Shown: piece by piece, positions 1-9,700 of the stretch
Layout of the letters: every line of letters begins with the position of its first letter
Numbering within the stretch: position 1 is the first letter of the stretch
Notes under the pieces: generated by a model
The model's input: only the letters and a program-made list of their open reading frames with translations
Told to the model about the DNA's origin: nothing
The model's database searches: none
DNA from: an uncultured SAR86 cluster bacterium
GTDB taxonomy: Bacteria > Pseudomonadota > Gammaproteobacteria > Magnimaribacterales > D2472
Length of the DNA stretch: 64,000 nucleotides
NCBI GenBank assembly: GCA_902594515.1
Contig: CACJML010000003.1
Coordinates: 62,001 to 126,000, forward strand
Direction: 5' to 3'
Position numbers and translations under genes: made by a program

Positions 1-459
1 CCCAATATAAAAAGGAAGCTAACTTCCAGCACAGCAAAAGCTGCGGAATTAGCCAAATCAAATAAAGACACTTTGTGTATTGTTGGAAGTCTGGCTGTTG
101 AGAAATATAAGCTCAAAACGCATGCACAAAAAATAGAAAATCATTCAGATAACAGAACCAGGTTTCTTATAGTTGGCAATCAAAAAATTTCTAAAACAGG
201 AAAAGATAAAACATCTTTATTAATCCAAACCAATAATAAACCTGGAGCATTGGTTAAATTGCTTAAACCATTTGAAGAAAAGAAAATTAATCTTTTTAGG
301 GTTGAAACTCGTCCATCGAGATCAACTCGAGACTCTCATAATTTTTTTATTGACTCTGCAGGACACCAATCCGACAGCAAACTTCAAAAAGTGATTTCAA
401 CGATAAGAAGTGATGGAGCTTTTGTAAGGATCTTAGGCTCTTATCCAGATGAATCATGA
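1..459 (+). CDS. pheA: Prephenate dehydratase (P-protein), C-terminal part
   Basis: This gene is cut by the left edge; the frame is open from base 1 and ends in TGA at 457-459, so 152 residues are visible. Prephenate dehydratase converts prephenate to phenylpyruvate in phenylalanine synthesis. The visible part holds the end of the dehydratase domain, including the conserved TRF motif (DNRTRFLIVG), then an ACT regulatory domain with GALVKLLKPF and an ESRP-like VETRPSR motif, the usual phenylalanine-sensing elements. Whether a chorismate mutase domain precedes it cannot be seen. The stop overlaps the hisC start as ATGA. A TTG at 73 is internal, not a start. Confidence 0.93.
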   Translation, partial: PNIKRKLTSSTAKAAELAKSNKDTLCIVGSLAVEKYKLKTHAQKIENHSDNRTRFLIVGNQKISKTGKDKTSLLIQTNNKPGALVKLLKPFEEKKINLFRVETRPSRSTRDSHNFFIDSAGHQSDSKLQKVISTIRSDGAFVRILGSYPDES

Positions 460-1554
460 GCAATGATATTTTTTCTAGACTGAATCCTGGAATCTCTGAT
501 CTAGCTCCTTATGAACCAGGAAAACCTATCGATGATGTCGCTAAAGAATATGGGATTAGCAACATCATCAAGCTTGCATCCAATGAAAATCCTTTGGGTG
601 CATCACCTAAAGCATTGAGAAGCATAGCTGACTTAGATGATAGCCTTCATTTATATCCAGATGGTAATTGCACCGAACTCAAGAATGCAATTGCTCATCA
701 TGAAAAAGTTCCAGAAGAATCTGTAATCCTTGGGAATGGGTCCAACGAAGTATTGGAATTGATTGCAAGAGCTTGGCTTAACCCAAGCAGAAACGCTATT
801 ACTTCAAAACATGCATTCGCAGTCTATAAGATAGTTACACAAGCTGCCGGAGCAAAGCTAATAGAGGTTGAAGCAAAAAAACTGGAAATTCAACCTTGAA
901 GCTTTTCACAACTACTTTAATGAAGAAACCGCTGTAATATTCATAGCGAATCCAAATAATCCAACGGGTACATATAACACCCACAAAGAAATTGAAGATT
1001 TTCTTTTAAATGTGCCCTCAAATATATTGGTTGTATTAGATTGCGCATACTATGAATATGTTCAAGAAAATGACTATGTAGATGTTCATCAGTTATTAAA
1101 TAAGTACGAAAATTTAATTGTGACAAAATCATTTTCAAAAATTCAAGGTCTTGCAGCAATAAGGCTTGGCTATGGATTGGCTAATGCCTCATTAATTGAG
1201 AGTTTAAACAGAATCAGACAACCTTTTAATATTAATTCTTTTGCACAAAAGTTAGCCATTAATGCTATTGATGATAAGGAGCACATTCAAAAGAGCATAG
1301 ATGTAAATCAGGAAGGGCTTAAGTACCTTTCTGAAGAGCTTTCAAAATTAAACCTTACAACAATACCATCCGTTGGAAATTTTATATCTTTTAATGGACA
1401 GTTTAATGGGAAAGAGCTATTCGAGGCTCTTTTAAGAAAGGGAATAATTGTTAGACAAATTGATTTATACGACATGCCTGATTTCATTAGGGTGACTGTA
1501 GGCACTATGGAACAAAATCAAATATTTATAAGTGCACTCAAAGAATTATTATGA
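456..1554 (+). CDS. hisC: Histidinol-phosphate/aromatic aminotransferase, interrupted by a one-base frameshift
   Basis: A PLP-dependent class I/II aminotransferase of the HisC family, read in two frames: 456-899 holds the N-terminal part (SNENPLG motif) and the rest continues to 1554 in the next frame (ANPNNPTGT; SFSKIQGLAAIRLGYG with the PLP lysine). Removing one A from the A7 run at 875-881 restores a single frame of about 365 residues, normal for the family. In this cluster HisC-type enzymes commonly serve tyrosine and phenylalanine transamination, as suggested for hisC2 of Pseudomonas. Start ATG 456 overlaps the pheA stop; the end overlaps the tyrA start (ATGA). A sequencing error is likeliest; slippage or a real mutation remains possible. 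Confidence 0.88.
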
Positions 1555-2360
1555 ATAATATTGTCATTTGTGGGATTGGCTTAATTGGCGGCTCAATTGC
1601 GAAAGGTCTCTCTAAGAACAATTTCAATGTATATGTCATTGATTCAAATCTTGACTCCAAAAACAACGCTATTAGAAACAAGCATGCCCATGAGGCCATG
1701 CATTCAGTTGAAGAAGTAAAAAAACTAGAAGATGCTATTTTTATTTTTGCTACTCCACCCAAAACAACACTTGAAATTTTAAAAAAAAATGAATGGTTGC
1801 TTAGTTCAAAGTTCTCTGTCACTGATGTAACTAGTGTAAAAACCGAGCTTATAAAATATTTAAAAGGTTTCGATGCTGAGAATTTCATTCTCTCTCATCC
1901 AATTTCTGGATCTCATCTAAGTGGGTTTGAGAATTCAAGTGAAAATCTTTTTGCTGGTAAGACAACTATTATCTCTTCACTTGGCTCATCTAAATTTCAT
2001 TTAGACAGAATTCAGAATCTTTGGAAATCTCTAAAATCAAACGTAATTGAATTGGATTATGAGAACCATGACAAGCTATTTTCATTAACAAGTCATCTAC
2101 CTCATTTTGTTGCCTACAGTCTGATGAAAGTTCTTCATGATAATAATATTGATATAAGTACATATGCTGGAGGGGGCCTGAAAGAATTTATTCGCTTGTC
2201 TCAATCTTCGCCTGAAATGTGGGGAGATATTTTTCAGTCTAATGCACACCTAAATAAACATATCGATGAGTTGGTTGAAAAGTTAATTGAGTTAAAAGAG
2301 TTATCAAGCTCAAAAGATGGCTTTGCGCTTAAAGAATATTTAAATCAATTCAAGCAATAA
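1551..2360 (+). CDS. tyrA: Prephenate dehydrogenase
   Basis: NAD(P)-dependent oxidative decarboxylation of prephenate (or arogenate) toward tyrosine. The 269-residue protein opens with a Rossmann nucleotide-binding motif (CGIGLIGGSIAKGL) and has the family's SHPISGSHLSGF substrate-site segment near residue 115. There is no fused chorismate mutase, ACT or EPSP-synthase domain; in Pseudomonas, by contrast, tyrA and aroA are often joined. The start overlaps the hisC stop by 4 nt, and aroA follows after 7 nt, so it is part of the same transcript. Confidence 0.93.
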   Translation: MNNIVICGIGLIGGSIAKGLSKNNFNVYVIDSNLDSKNNAIRNKHAHEAMHSVEEVKKLEDAIFIFATPPKTTLEILKKNEWLLSSKFSVTDVTSVKTELIKYLKGFDAENFILSHPISGSHLSGFENSSENLFAGKTTIISSLGSSKFHLDRIQNLWKSLKSNVIELDYENHDKLFSLTSHLPHFVAYSLMKVLHDNNIDISTYAGGGLKEFIRLSQSSPEMWGDIFQSNAHLNKHIDELVEKLIELKELSSSKDGFALKEYLNQFKQ

Positions 2361-2367
2361 TTCACTT

Positions 2368-3684
2368 ATGAGATTGATAGCCGAACCATGCAATAAAGTT
2401 TCTGGAGAGGTTTTATGTCCCGGAGACAAATCGATATCGCAAAGAATTGTAATGCTTGGCTCTTTACTGGATCATGATTTGAGGGTAGAAAACTTTTTAA
2501 GCGCAGCAGATCCAATTTCTACAATGTCAGCATTAGAAAGAGTGGGATTTAAATATCAATACCTTCATGACTTAGATATTGTAAATATTCTAAACTCAAA
2601 AAAAAGAGTGACTGATCCTGACTCTACCCTTAATCTGGGGAATTCTGGAACAGGCTTGCGTTTAATGCTGGGATTTTTAGGAGGCCTAAATATAAAGGCA
2701 GACTATATAGGAGATAATTCACTATCAGCGCGCCCTATGGCCAGGGTCCTAGACCCACTCAGTCAAATGGGAATTAAATACGATAGTAATGCAGGAAAGC
2801 TGCCAATTAATTATATAAATTCAACTCCTATTAAAAGTTTTAGCTATAAACTTCCTGTTGCGAGCGCACAGGTTAAATCATCAATTCTTTTAGCAGGCCT
2901 ATGCTCTGGAGCCGAGATAGAGATAATCGAGCCAACGGCTACCAGAGACCATACCGAAAGAATGCTTGAGTTTTTGGGTGCAAAGATTGAAGTTGATAAT
3001 AGTGGTGATGGTAGGAAGATAAAGTTATCAGGACAATTAGATAGTGAAGTTACTTATTATGATGTACCTGGTGATTTTTCTTCAGCAGCTTTTTTAATTA
3101 TTTCTGCGTTAATAACAAAGGATTCAGATTTGCTTATTAAAAATGTTGGCATCAATAAAACACGATCTGGATTGTTAGATGTATTGCTTGAAATGGGTGC
3201 TGATATAAAGCTTACGAATCAACAAAACATCATGAATGAGCCTAGGGCAGACATAAGGGTAAAAAGCTCAGAGTTACATGGAATAAATATAGGAGGCAGC
3301 ATTATTGCCAACCTGATTGATGAAATACCTATACTTTGTGTCGCTGCCTCTTTTGCCTCTGGCCAAACTAAAATTGAGGGTGCTGAGGAGCTCCGTGTAA
3401 AAGAGTCAGATAGATTAAATGCAGTTGCACGAGGACTCGAAAGGCTTGAAATTAATTTTCTTGAACTTGATGATGGGATAATTATTGATGGAGGTAATAA
3501 CGTTAACGTTAAAAACATTAATATTAATTCTTATCATGATCACAGAATTGCAATGAGTTTTCTAATCGCCTCTTTGAGATCAACTGAAGCTATAACTGTT
3601 GATGATTGTTCTAACATTGCAACTTCATTCCCTTCATTCATGCATGTTATGAATCAGATAGGATTAAACATTCATGAAGCTTGA
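2368..3684 (+). CDS. aroA: 3-phosphoshikimate 1-carboxyvinyltransferase (EPSP synthase), class II-like
   Basis: Joins phosphoenolpyruvate and shikimate-3-phosphate in the shikimate pathway. The 438-residue length is normal. Visible motifs are PGDKSISQR (Lys21), NSGTGLRLML, SARPMARVL, LPVASAQVKSSILLAG and EELRVKESDRL. The RPMxRVLxPL and ASAQVKS segments resemble class II (CP4-type) enzymes more than the E. coli class I form. The NSGT motif keeps glycine where the CP4 enzyme has alanine, so glyphosate insensitivity is not predicted from that position. The last 11 bases overlap cmk. Confidence 0.95.
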   Translation: MRLIAEPCNKVSGEVLCPGDKSISQRIVMLGSLLDHDLRVENFLSAADPISTMSALERVGFKYQYLHDLDIVNILNSKKRVTDPDSTLNLGNSGTGLRLMLGFLGGLNIKADYIGDNSLSARPMARVLDPLSQMGIKYDSNAGKLPINYINSTPIKSFSYKLPVASAQVKSSILLAGLCSGAEIEIIEPTATRDHTERMLEFLGAKIEVDNSGDGRKIKLSGQLDSEVTYYDVPGDFSSAAFLIISALITKDSDLLIKNVGINKTRSGLLDVLLEMGADIKLTNQQNIMNEPRADIRVKSSELHGINIGGSIIANLIDEIPILCVAASFASGQTKIEGAEELRVKESDRLNAVARGLERLEINFLELDDGIIIDGGNNVNVKNININSYHDHRIAMSFLIASLRSTEAITVDDCSNIATSFPSFMHVMNQIGLNIHEA

Positions 3685-4321
3685 TAAGAAAATTATCACT
3701 ATTGATGGGCCCTCCGCATCAGGCAAAGGAGTTTTGTCTTCCTCATTAGCAAATCATTTAAATTTTTCTCTTTTAGACAGTGGATTACTTTATCGGGCTT
3801 ATGCTTATTGTTATGAATCATCTCTTGATCATGAATCAGCATTGAAAATCTTCGAATCTATTAATTTTGTGAATGCATCTAATAAGTATTCTGTAAACCA
3901 TGATGGAAATGAAATTACAAAAGAATTAAGAAGCGAAAGTATGGCAAAAATTGCGTCTAAAATTAGCATGATGCCAGAAACACGAAAAAATTTAATTTCG
4001 ATCCAGAGATCCTTTAAGAATGATAAAGGTCTTATTGCCGATGGGAGGGATATGGGTACGGTTGTGTTCCCAGAGGCGGCATACAAGTTTTTTTTAACAG
4101 CAGACCCAGAAACTAGAGCAAAAAGAAGGCATCTAGAGTTGCAGAAAAAGGGACAAGAAGTTAATATGCGCGATCTGATTAAGGATATTGAAGCGAGAGA
4201 TAAGGCTGATACGGAAAGATCATTATCACCCTTAATCCCTGCATCAGATGCATCAATTATTGATACATCTAGTTTAAATCCTGATGAGGTATTATCTAGG
4301 GCTATTGAATTAGTCTGTTAA
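3674..4321 (+). CDS. cmk: Cytidylate kinase
   Basis: Phosphorylates CMP and dCMP to the diphosphates using ATP. The 215-residue protein has the P-loop GPSASGKG at residues 12-19, then an LLDSGLLYRA segment where the family has its LDTGALYR motif, and the highly conserved ADGRDMGTVVFP block that binds the nucleotide. The ATG lies inside the end of aroA (11-nt overlap). It sits directly upstream of rpsA, the standard cmk-rpsA pairing of gammaproteobacteria. Confidence 0.95.
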   Translation: MKLDKKIITIDGPSASGKGVLSSSLANHLNFSLLDSGLLYRAYAYCYESSLDHESALKIFESINFVNASNKYSVNHDGNEITKELRSESMAKIASKISMMPETRKNLISIQRSFKNDKGLIADGRDMGTVVFPEAAYKFFLTADPETRAKRRHLELQKKGQEVNMRDLIKDIEARDKADTERSLSPLIPASDASIIDTSSLNPDEVLSRAIELVC

Positions 4322-4337
4322 AAGGAAGTAAAAATAT

Positions 4338-5645
4338 ATGTCAGAGAATTTCGCTGCACTTTTAGATGAAAGTCTAAACACATTAGAGATGCAGCCTGGA
4401 ACAATTGTATCCGGGGTTGTATTGGATCTTGATAAGGAATGGGTTACTGTTCATGTGGGTCTCAAGTCAGAAGGAGTTATACCTCTTGATGAATTTAAGG
4501 ATGTTGAAGGAAAAGTTGATATCAATGTTGGAGATGAGATTGAAGTAGCTCTTGAGGCAGTTGAGGATGGTTATGGTGAAACTAGGATCTCCAGAGAAAA
4601 AGCTAGAAAGATTACTGCATGGAAAAACCTAGAAGAGGCTTTAGAAACTGGTGAATTTGTTACTGGCAAAGTTTTAAATAGAGTTAAAGGCGGTTTCTCT
4701 GTGGAGGTTGATGTAATTAAAGCATTCTTACCGGGATCTTTGGTTGATATTAGGCCTGTAAAAGAGGCACCTGAGCTTGAGAATACAATCCAAGAATTTA
4801 AGGTAATTAAGCTCGATTACAAGAGAAATAATGTCGTATTGTCCAGGAAGGCAGTCCTTGAGCAAATCAACTCTGCAGAAAAAATTGAACTTCTTAAAAA
4901 TCTTGAAGAGGGTCAAATTGTTAAAGGTATCGTTAAAAATATAACTGATTACGGTGCATTCATCGACTTGGGTGGCTTAGATGGCTTACTCCATATAACT
5001 GATATTTCATGGTCTAGGGTTGTAAATCCAAAGGAAGCCTTGAATTTAGGTGAAGAAATTGAAGTGAAGGTATTAAGTTTTGATAAGGAGAAACTAAGAG
5101 TTTCTTTAGGTTTAAAACAAATCCAAAATGATCCATGGGAAGGCATCGAAGGTAAATATTCTGTTGGCGGCATTTATGAAGCAACAGTATCTAATCTAAC
5201 TGATTATGGTTGCTTTGCAGAATTAGAGCAGGGTGTTGAGGGACTAATTCATTTATCAGAACTAGATTGGACGAATAAAAATATCCATCCATCTAAAGTA
5301 GTAACTCTTGAAGAGAGCATCAGAGTTATGATTCTAGAGTTAGATAATGAGAAAAGGAGAATTTCATTAGGTCTTAAGCAAACAAAACCCAATCCGTGGC
5401 TTGAATTTGAAAACAAATACAATATTGGAGACAGCGTAGAGGGCTCAATTAAATCAATTACTGATTTTGGCGTATTCGTCGGTCTTGAGGGCGATATTGA
5501 TGGCTTAATTCACCTTTCAGACTTGTCTGATAGTGAAAATCCTGAAGAAGATTTAAAGAATTACAATAAAGGAGATAAGCTTTCCTGTATCATATTTGGT
5601 ATTGATGCAGAACGAGAAAGAATATCTCTCAAAATAAGTGACTAA
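4338..5645 (+). CDS. rpsA: 30S ribosomal protein S1, short five-domain form
   Basis: S1 binds mRNA at the small subunit and helps start translation. Five S1 (OB-fold) repeats are visible, starting near residues 21, 105, 191, 276 and 363. Repeats 3-5 are most alike ([24 protein letters not shown]; each followed by GLxHxxDLS-like segments). The protein is 435 residues, against about 557 and six repeats in E. coli, so the sixth repeat is missing. An AAGGAAG Shine-Dalgarno lies at about 4321-4327. The stop overlaps the ihfB GTG start. Confidence 0.95.
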   Translation: MSENFAALLDESLNTLEMQPGTIVSGVVLDLDKEWVTVHVGLKSEGVIPLDEFKDVEGKVDINVGDEIEVALEAVEDGYGETRISREKARKITAWKNLEEALETGEFVTGKVLNRVKGGFSVEVDVIKAFLPGSLVDIRPVKEAPELENTIQEFKVIKLDYKRNNVVLSRKAVLEQINSAEKIELLKNLEEGQIVKGIVKNITDYGAFIDLGGLDGLLHITDISWSRVVNPKEALNLGEEIEVKVLSFDKEKLRVSLGLKQIQNDPWEGIEGKYSVGGIYEATVSNLTDYGCFAELEQGVEGLIHLSELDWTNKNIHPSKVVTLEESIRVMILELDNEKRRISLGLKQTKPNPWLEFENKYNIGDSVEGSIKSITDFGVFVGLEGDIDGLIHLSDLSDSENPEEDLKNYNKGDKLSCIIFGIDAERERISLKISD

Positions 5646-5919
5646 TAATACATTTAATAAATCTGATCTTTCTGAAAAAATATCTGGGTCATTAAATCTT
5701 AGTTCATCGTTAACCTCAGACTATTTAGCACAATTATGTGGAATATTAGCCTCATCTATTGCATTAAAAAATAGAGCTGAGTTTAGAGATTTTGGGAGTT
5801 TTGTAAAAAAAACTATCAGGCCAAGAAAGTTTATAAATCCCAAAACTAAAAATGTATCTTTTTTAGGTGAAACCCATACCATCTTATTCTCACCTTCAAA
5901 GAACCTACTCGATGACTGA
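5638..5919 (+). CDS. ihfB: Integration host factor beta subunit
   Basis: A 93-residue HU/IHF-family DNA-bending protein. It carries the family core [20 protein letters not shown] followed by [10 protein letters not shown], containing the proline that intercalates into DNA in the NPKT loop. Position immediately after rpsA is the classic place of ihfB (himD), which supports IHF-beta rather than HU. The GTG start at 5638 overlaps the rpsA end by 8 nt; no better start exists upstream. Confidence 0.88.
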   Translation: MTNNTFNKSDLSEKISGSLNLSSSLTSDYLAQLCGILASSIALKNRAEFRDFGSFVKKTIRPRKFINPKTKNVSFLGETHTILFSPSKNLLDD

Positions 5920-6592
5920 AAAGAATATTATTGTTGCCTTGGATGACCCGCTTGATTATCAGGGCGTGCTTGAAGTATTAGATCCAAAAAAATGCATCAT
6001 CAAAGTTGGAAGCGTAATTTTTAATTATCATGGTAGAAAAATACTTGATGAAGTTGCTGATCATGGTTTTGAAATATTCTTTGACATTAAGTTTCATGAC
6101 ATTCCCAATACAGTAAGCAAATCTATTGAGTCTTTTAAAGGATATCCAATAAAATTGCTAACAATTCATCTCTCTGGTGGAAGCTCTATGATCAAATCAG
6201 CTTTAGTTTCAAGTAAAAGTATTGATTCTAAGTGTATTGGAGTGAGCATTCTCACAAGCATTAACGAAAAGGAGTCTAAAGAAATTTATAATCAAGAAAT
6301 TCCAAAAACAGTTTCATCTATGTTTAATTTAGTAAATGAAACAGATATTGATGGGGTTGTTTGTTCTCCACATGAACTTAAACTTGCAGGCAATCTTCTT
6401 CAAGATAAAATTAAAATTACGCCAGGCATAAGATTATCAGACTCTAATTCAGATGATCAGTCTAGAGTAATGACCCCAAAAGAAGCGATTGATTTGGGTG
6501 CTACGTATTTAGTAATTGGAAGACCAATTACATCTCATAAAGATAAAGCGTCTGCGTTTGAGAAAATACATCAATCTATTTATGAAAAATAG
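5912..6592 (+). CDS. pyrF: Orotidine 5'-phosphate decarboxylase
   Basis: Last step of UMP synthesis. A TIM-barrel protein with the catalytic DIKFHDIPNTV block (alternating Lys/Asp residues) and the phosphate-binding end motif LVIGRPIT. I chose ATG 5912, which overlaps the ihfB stop by 8 nt and gives 226 residues starting [12 protein letters not shown], the usual N-terminus; the frame is open further upstream but that part has no family similarity. It overlaps the pgi start by 11 nt. Confidence 0.95.
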   Translation: MTEKNIIVALDDPLDYQGVLEVLDPKKCIIKVGSVIFNYHGRKILDEVADHGFEIFFDIKFHDIPNTVSKSIESFKGYPIKLLTIHLSGGSSMIKSALVSSKSIDSKCIGVSILTSINEKESKEIYNQEIPKTVSSMFNLVNETDIDGVVCSPHELKLAGNLLQDKIKITPGIRLSDSNSDDQSRVMTPKEAIDLGATYLVIGRPITSHKDKASAFEKIHQSIYEK

Positions 6593-7916
6593 ACATTTAA
6601 AGGAATTAAATAGTCTAAAAAGGCTCGCTGCTGCTGGTCTTTTTCATAAGAGTTTTAAGCTTCCATATTTAACAATTTCAAGCACTTATCAGAATTATTC
6701 AAATGATGTTTTCCAAATTATGGATAACATTTACCAAGAGCTAAAAATAGACTCGTTAATAACTGCACTACTTGAAGGCAAAAATGTTAATTACACTGAA
6801 AAAAGGGCAGCTCACCATCATCTTTACAGAGATCTACCCCAAAAAAATAATAACTTTGATTCAATAAGCGCATCAAAGCTCCTTTTAAAAAAAATAAAAG
6901 AAAATTCATATAAAAATATTTTTGTTTTTGGGATAGGGGGCTCCTATGAAGGACCAAAATTACTGCATGAGTTTACTGAAACAAGAGATAATTTATATTT
7001 TATTACTGGACCAGATAAAGATGAATTCTTGAGTTTAGTAAAGCCAAGGCTCAAAGAAAAAAATTTATATGTTTTTATAAGTAAATCCTTTTCAACTGAT
7101 GAAGTGCTTTTATCTCATTCATGGCTACCTAAAAACACACTTAAGAAGAATTTATTTGCTATTACTGCAAATAAGAGTAACGCAATTGAACTTGGTTTCT
7201 TTGAACAAAATATTATAGATTTTCCAGAGAGCGTTGGAGGACGTTACTCAATTTGGTCACAAGTTAATTCTCCAGTTCTTCTGCCCAATGAGTGTAAAAA
7301 TTTTCTCAAGGGAGCAGCAAGTATTGATAATAATATTCAAATGAAGTCAACTGTAAAAAGTGCTATTAAAAATATTGTTTTTAATGATATTTGGTCCCAT
7401 AACTTCATGGCTAAAAAAAACAGAGTTATTCTTTCATATAACTGGAAGCTAAGATCTATAACAAATTATCTTCAGCAACTTGAAATGGAATCTCTTGGAA
7501 AACCAAATAATCCTGAATCAATATTCGCGTATACAGGCCAAACTATTTACGGTGGGTTTGGCCCAACAGCTCAACATTCTTATTTCCAACTCTTGCATCA
7601 AGGAACTTCTGAAACCTCAGCTGATTTTATTACAAGCCTAAGCAGCCACTCAGCACTTTTAAATTCTCAAGCTGAAGGGCAATTCAAGCTACTATCAGGA
7701 AAGATTAAATTCAAAAAAGGGATGGATGCTGCCAATAGCAATATTGGAGGAAATTTTTTCTCATTAGATAAGTTAGATCTTTTTTCACTGGGTTCTCTTA
7801 TAGCTTTTTGGGAATATAGAGTGTTTGTTACTGCTGCTATGCTTCAAATTAATCCTTTTGATCAATTTGGTGTAAATGCAGGCAAGAAAGTTGCTAAGAA
7901 AATTTTAGATAAATAG
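6582..7916 (+). CDS. pgi: Glucose-6-phosphate isomerase, short form
   Basis: Interconverts glucose-6-phosphate and fructose-6-phosphate. The two SIS-type halves are present: FGIGGSYEGPK (substrate phosphate loop), VGGRYSIWS, MESLGKP (catalytic Glu), AQHSYFQLLHQGTSE (catalytic His) and a C-terminal GKKVAKKI lysine. Length is 444 residues against about 549 in E. coli. ATG 6582 overlaps the pyrF stop; the frame extends upstream to 6516 but that would be buried in pyrF. A PGI here could feed sugar phosphates to the downstream glycan genes. Confidence 0.9.
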   Translation: MKNRHLKELNSLKRLAAAGLFHKSFKLPYLTISSTYQNYSNDVFQIMDNIYQELKIDSLITALLEGKNVNYTEKRAAHHHLYRDLPQKNNNFDSISASKLLLKKIKENSYKNIFVFGIGGSYEGPKLLHEFTETRDNLYFITGPDKDEFLSLVKPRLKEKNLYVFISKSFSTDEVLLSHSWLPKNTLKKNLFAITANKSNAIELGFFEQNIIDFPESVGGRYSIWSQVNSPVLLPNECKNFLKGAASIDNNIQMKSTVKSAIKNIVFNDIWSHNFMAKKNRVILSYNWKLRSITNYLQQLEMESLGKPNNPESIFAYTGQTIYGGFGPTAQHSYFQLLHQGTSETSADFITSLSSHSALLNSQAEGQFKLLSGKIKFKKGMDAANSNIGGNFFSLDKLDLFSLGSLIAFWEYRVFVTAAMLQINPFDQFGVNAGKKVAKKILDK

Positions 7917-7933
7917 CTCTATATAATTATCTA

Positions 7934-9700
7934 ATGATTGAAGACTTATCACATGTCCCTAATAAGCCAGGAGTATATCAGTTTTTTGATAAATCAAAGA
8001 TCATTTATATTGGCAAAGCAAAAGATTTGAACAAAAGAGTCAGATCTTATTTCACTCCAGCAATTAAAGATAGAAAAACTGAGCAAATTAAAAAGCAAGC
8101 CATAAAAGTAGAAACATTTGCAACGCATTCAGAGACTGAAGCTTTAATACTAGAGCAACAACTTATAAAAGAATATAAACCTAAGTTCAATATTCTTTTA
8201 AGAGATGACAAAACCTATCCATTTATTTATTTTTCGGACAAACATGATTTTCCACAAATTCAATTAAAAAGAAGCAAGCAGGCAACCAACGAAAATTTTT
8301 TTGGACCATATACTAATGCTAGGCTAGTTCGTAATCAGATTAAAGAGTTACAAAAAGTTTTTAAAATACGTAATTGCTCAAATAGCACGTTTAGCAATAG
8401 ATCTAGGCCTTGCATTGAATTTCAAATGAAACGCTGCAGCGCACCATGCGTCAAATTAATAAGTAAATCTGACTATGCTGAAGATATATTATCTGCGAAG
8501 AGATATCTAACTAGTGAAAAAAAACATGTAAAAAAAATGCTTAAAGAAAAAATGCATAGACATTCAGAACAACTTCAATTCGAAGAAGCCGATAGATATA
8601 AAAAGAGATTAGAAAGTATAATCTCTCTCGAAGATGAGACATCAATAAACATTCACCCATTAGATATTGATATTTGGCATGGCTCCTTTGAAGATAAAAC
8701 TGGCTTAGCAAAAATTTCTGTTAGAGATGGAAGGGTAAGATCTACTAAAACTTACTTAATCAATTCAGATTTATCCTCAGAAATAGATAGTGTTTTTAGA
8801 AGAGCGCTTTTCCATAATTACTCAAATAAGAATCAAATCCCAAGCAAGATATTAATTGCTAATAAAATTCTGGAAAGAGAACTATTACAAGAAGCGCTTG
8901 AAAAGATTTATAAAACCAGTGTTAATGTTTTAATAAAAGCACCAAAGGGCAGTAAAAGCTTTTTAGATTTAGCAAAGTTAAATTCAAAACAAACTCTTAT
9001 AAATTCTGAAAATAGAGAGCCTACAATGAAGCAGGCTTTTGATGAGCTAATTCAAAAATTCAATTTAGATATTGCAAATCCAACTTTAGATTGCATTGAT
9101 ATCAGTCATCATTCAGGCACGAATCCAAAGGCTGGAATTGTAAGGTTAAGCATTAAGGGCCTCGATAAAAAACTTTATCGTGCATATGACATTCCAAAAG
9201 AATTAGGTGGCAATGACATAGGATCTATAACTTTTGCAATTAATAAAAGATTAGAAAAAAAAGAAGAAAATCCAAGTATTATTTTAGTTGATGGCGGGAA
9301 AGCTCAATTGAATGCAATCGTCCCACTTTTGAAGAATAGAGATGTTCTGGTTTTAGCAATTGAGAAAGGTTCCAAGAGAAAGCTTCTTACCGAGAGTGTA
9401 TATTCAATGGATGGCCAAGAATCAATAAATACAAATTCTAAGCTCTTCAGTCTATTAACAAAAGCAAGGGACGAGGCACATAGATTTGCTATAAAAGCAA
9501 ATAGGATTGCAAAACTTAAAAATGTACGAAATTCAATCCTTGATTCCATTTCGGGTTTAGGTCCAAAAACCAAACAAAGACTTTTTGAAAGATTTAAATC
9601 CATTAATGTTATCCTAAACGCTACTGAATATGATCTTATAAGTGTGAAGGGTGTCTCGAAGGGAATTGCAAAAGAGATCATAAAGCTAAAAAAGAGATGA
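7934..9700 (+). CDS. uvrC: Excinuclease ABC subunit C
   Basis: Makes both incisions in nucleotide excision repair. The domains run in the canonical order. GIY-YIG nuclease lies at about residues 8-85 (PGVYQFF...IYIGKAKDL), then a four-Cys cluster at 148, 160, 168 and 172 that fits the UvrC iron-sulfur or metal site. The UVR motif (LQFEEADRYKKRLE) is near 214, the RNase H-like half has CIDISHHSGT and ILVDGGKAQL, and tandem helix-hairpin-helix motifs (ISGLGPKTKQRL, VKGVSKGIAKEI) finish it. The 588-residue length is normal. uvrC-pgsA adjacency is common in gammaproteobacteria. Confidence 0.95.
   Translation: MIEDLSHVPNKPGVYQFFDKSKIIYIGKAKDLNKRVRSYFTPAIKDRKTEQIKKQAIKVETFATHSETEALILEQQLIKEYKPKFNILLRDDKTYPFIYFSDKHDFPQIQLKRSKQATNENFFGPYTNARLVRNQIKELQKVFKIRNCSNSTFSNRSRPCIEFQMKRCSAPCVKLISKSDYAEDILSAKRYLTSEKKHVKKMLKEKMHRHSEQLQFEEADRYKKRLESIISLEDETSINIHPLDIDIWHGSFEDKTGLAKISVRDGRVRSTKTYLINSDLSSEIDSVFRRALFHNYSNKNQIPSKILIANKILERELLQEALEKIYKTSVNVLIKAPKGSKSFLDLAKLNSKQTLINSENREPTMKQAFDELIQKFNLDIANPTLDCIDISHHSGTNPKAGIVRLSIKGLDKKLYRAYDIPKELGGNDIGSITFAINKRLEKKEENPSIILVDGGKAQLNAIVPLLKNRDVLVLAIEKGSKRKLLTESVYSMDGQESINTNSKLFSLLTKARDEAHRFAIKANRIAKLKNVRNSILDSISGLGPKTKQRLFERFKSINVILNATEYDLISVKGVSKGIAKEIIKLKKR

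Noticed and set aside
868..1554. Separate second aminotransferase gene starting at 868
   Set aside because: It lacks the N-terminal third, and joins the frame before it once one A is removed from the run at 875-881.
2368..3684. Glyphosate-tolerant EPSP synthase
   Set aside because: It is class II-like, but the NSGT motif keeps glycine where the tolerant CP4 enzyme has alanine; sequence alone does not support tolerance.
6516..6581. Longer N-terminus for pgi
   Set aside because: It lies inside pyrF and adds a basic leader with no PGI similarity; ATG 6582 fits the overlap style of the operon.
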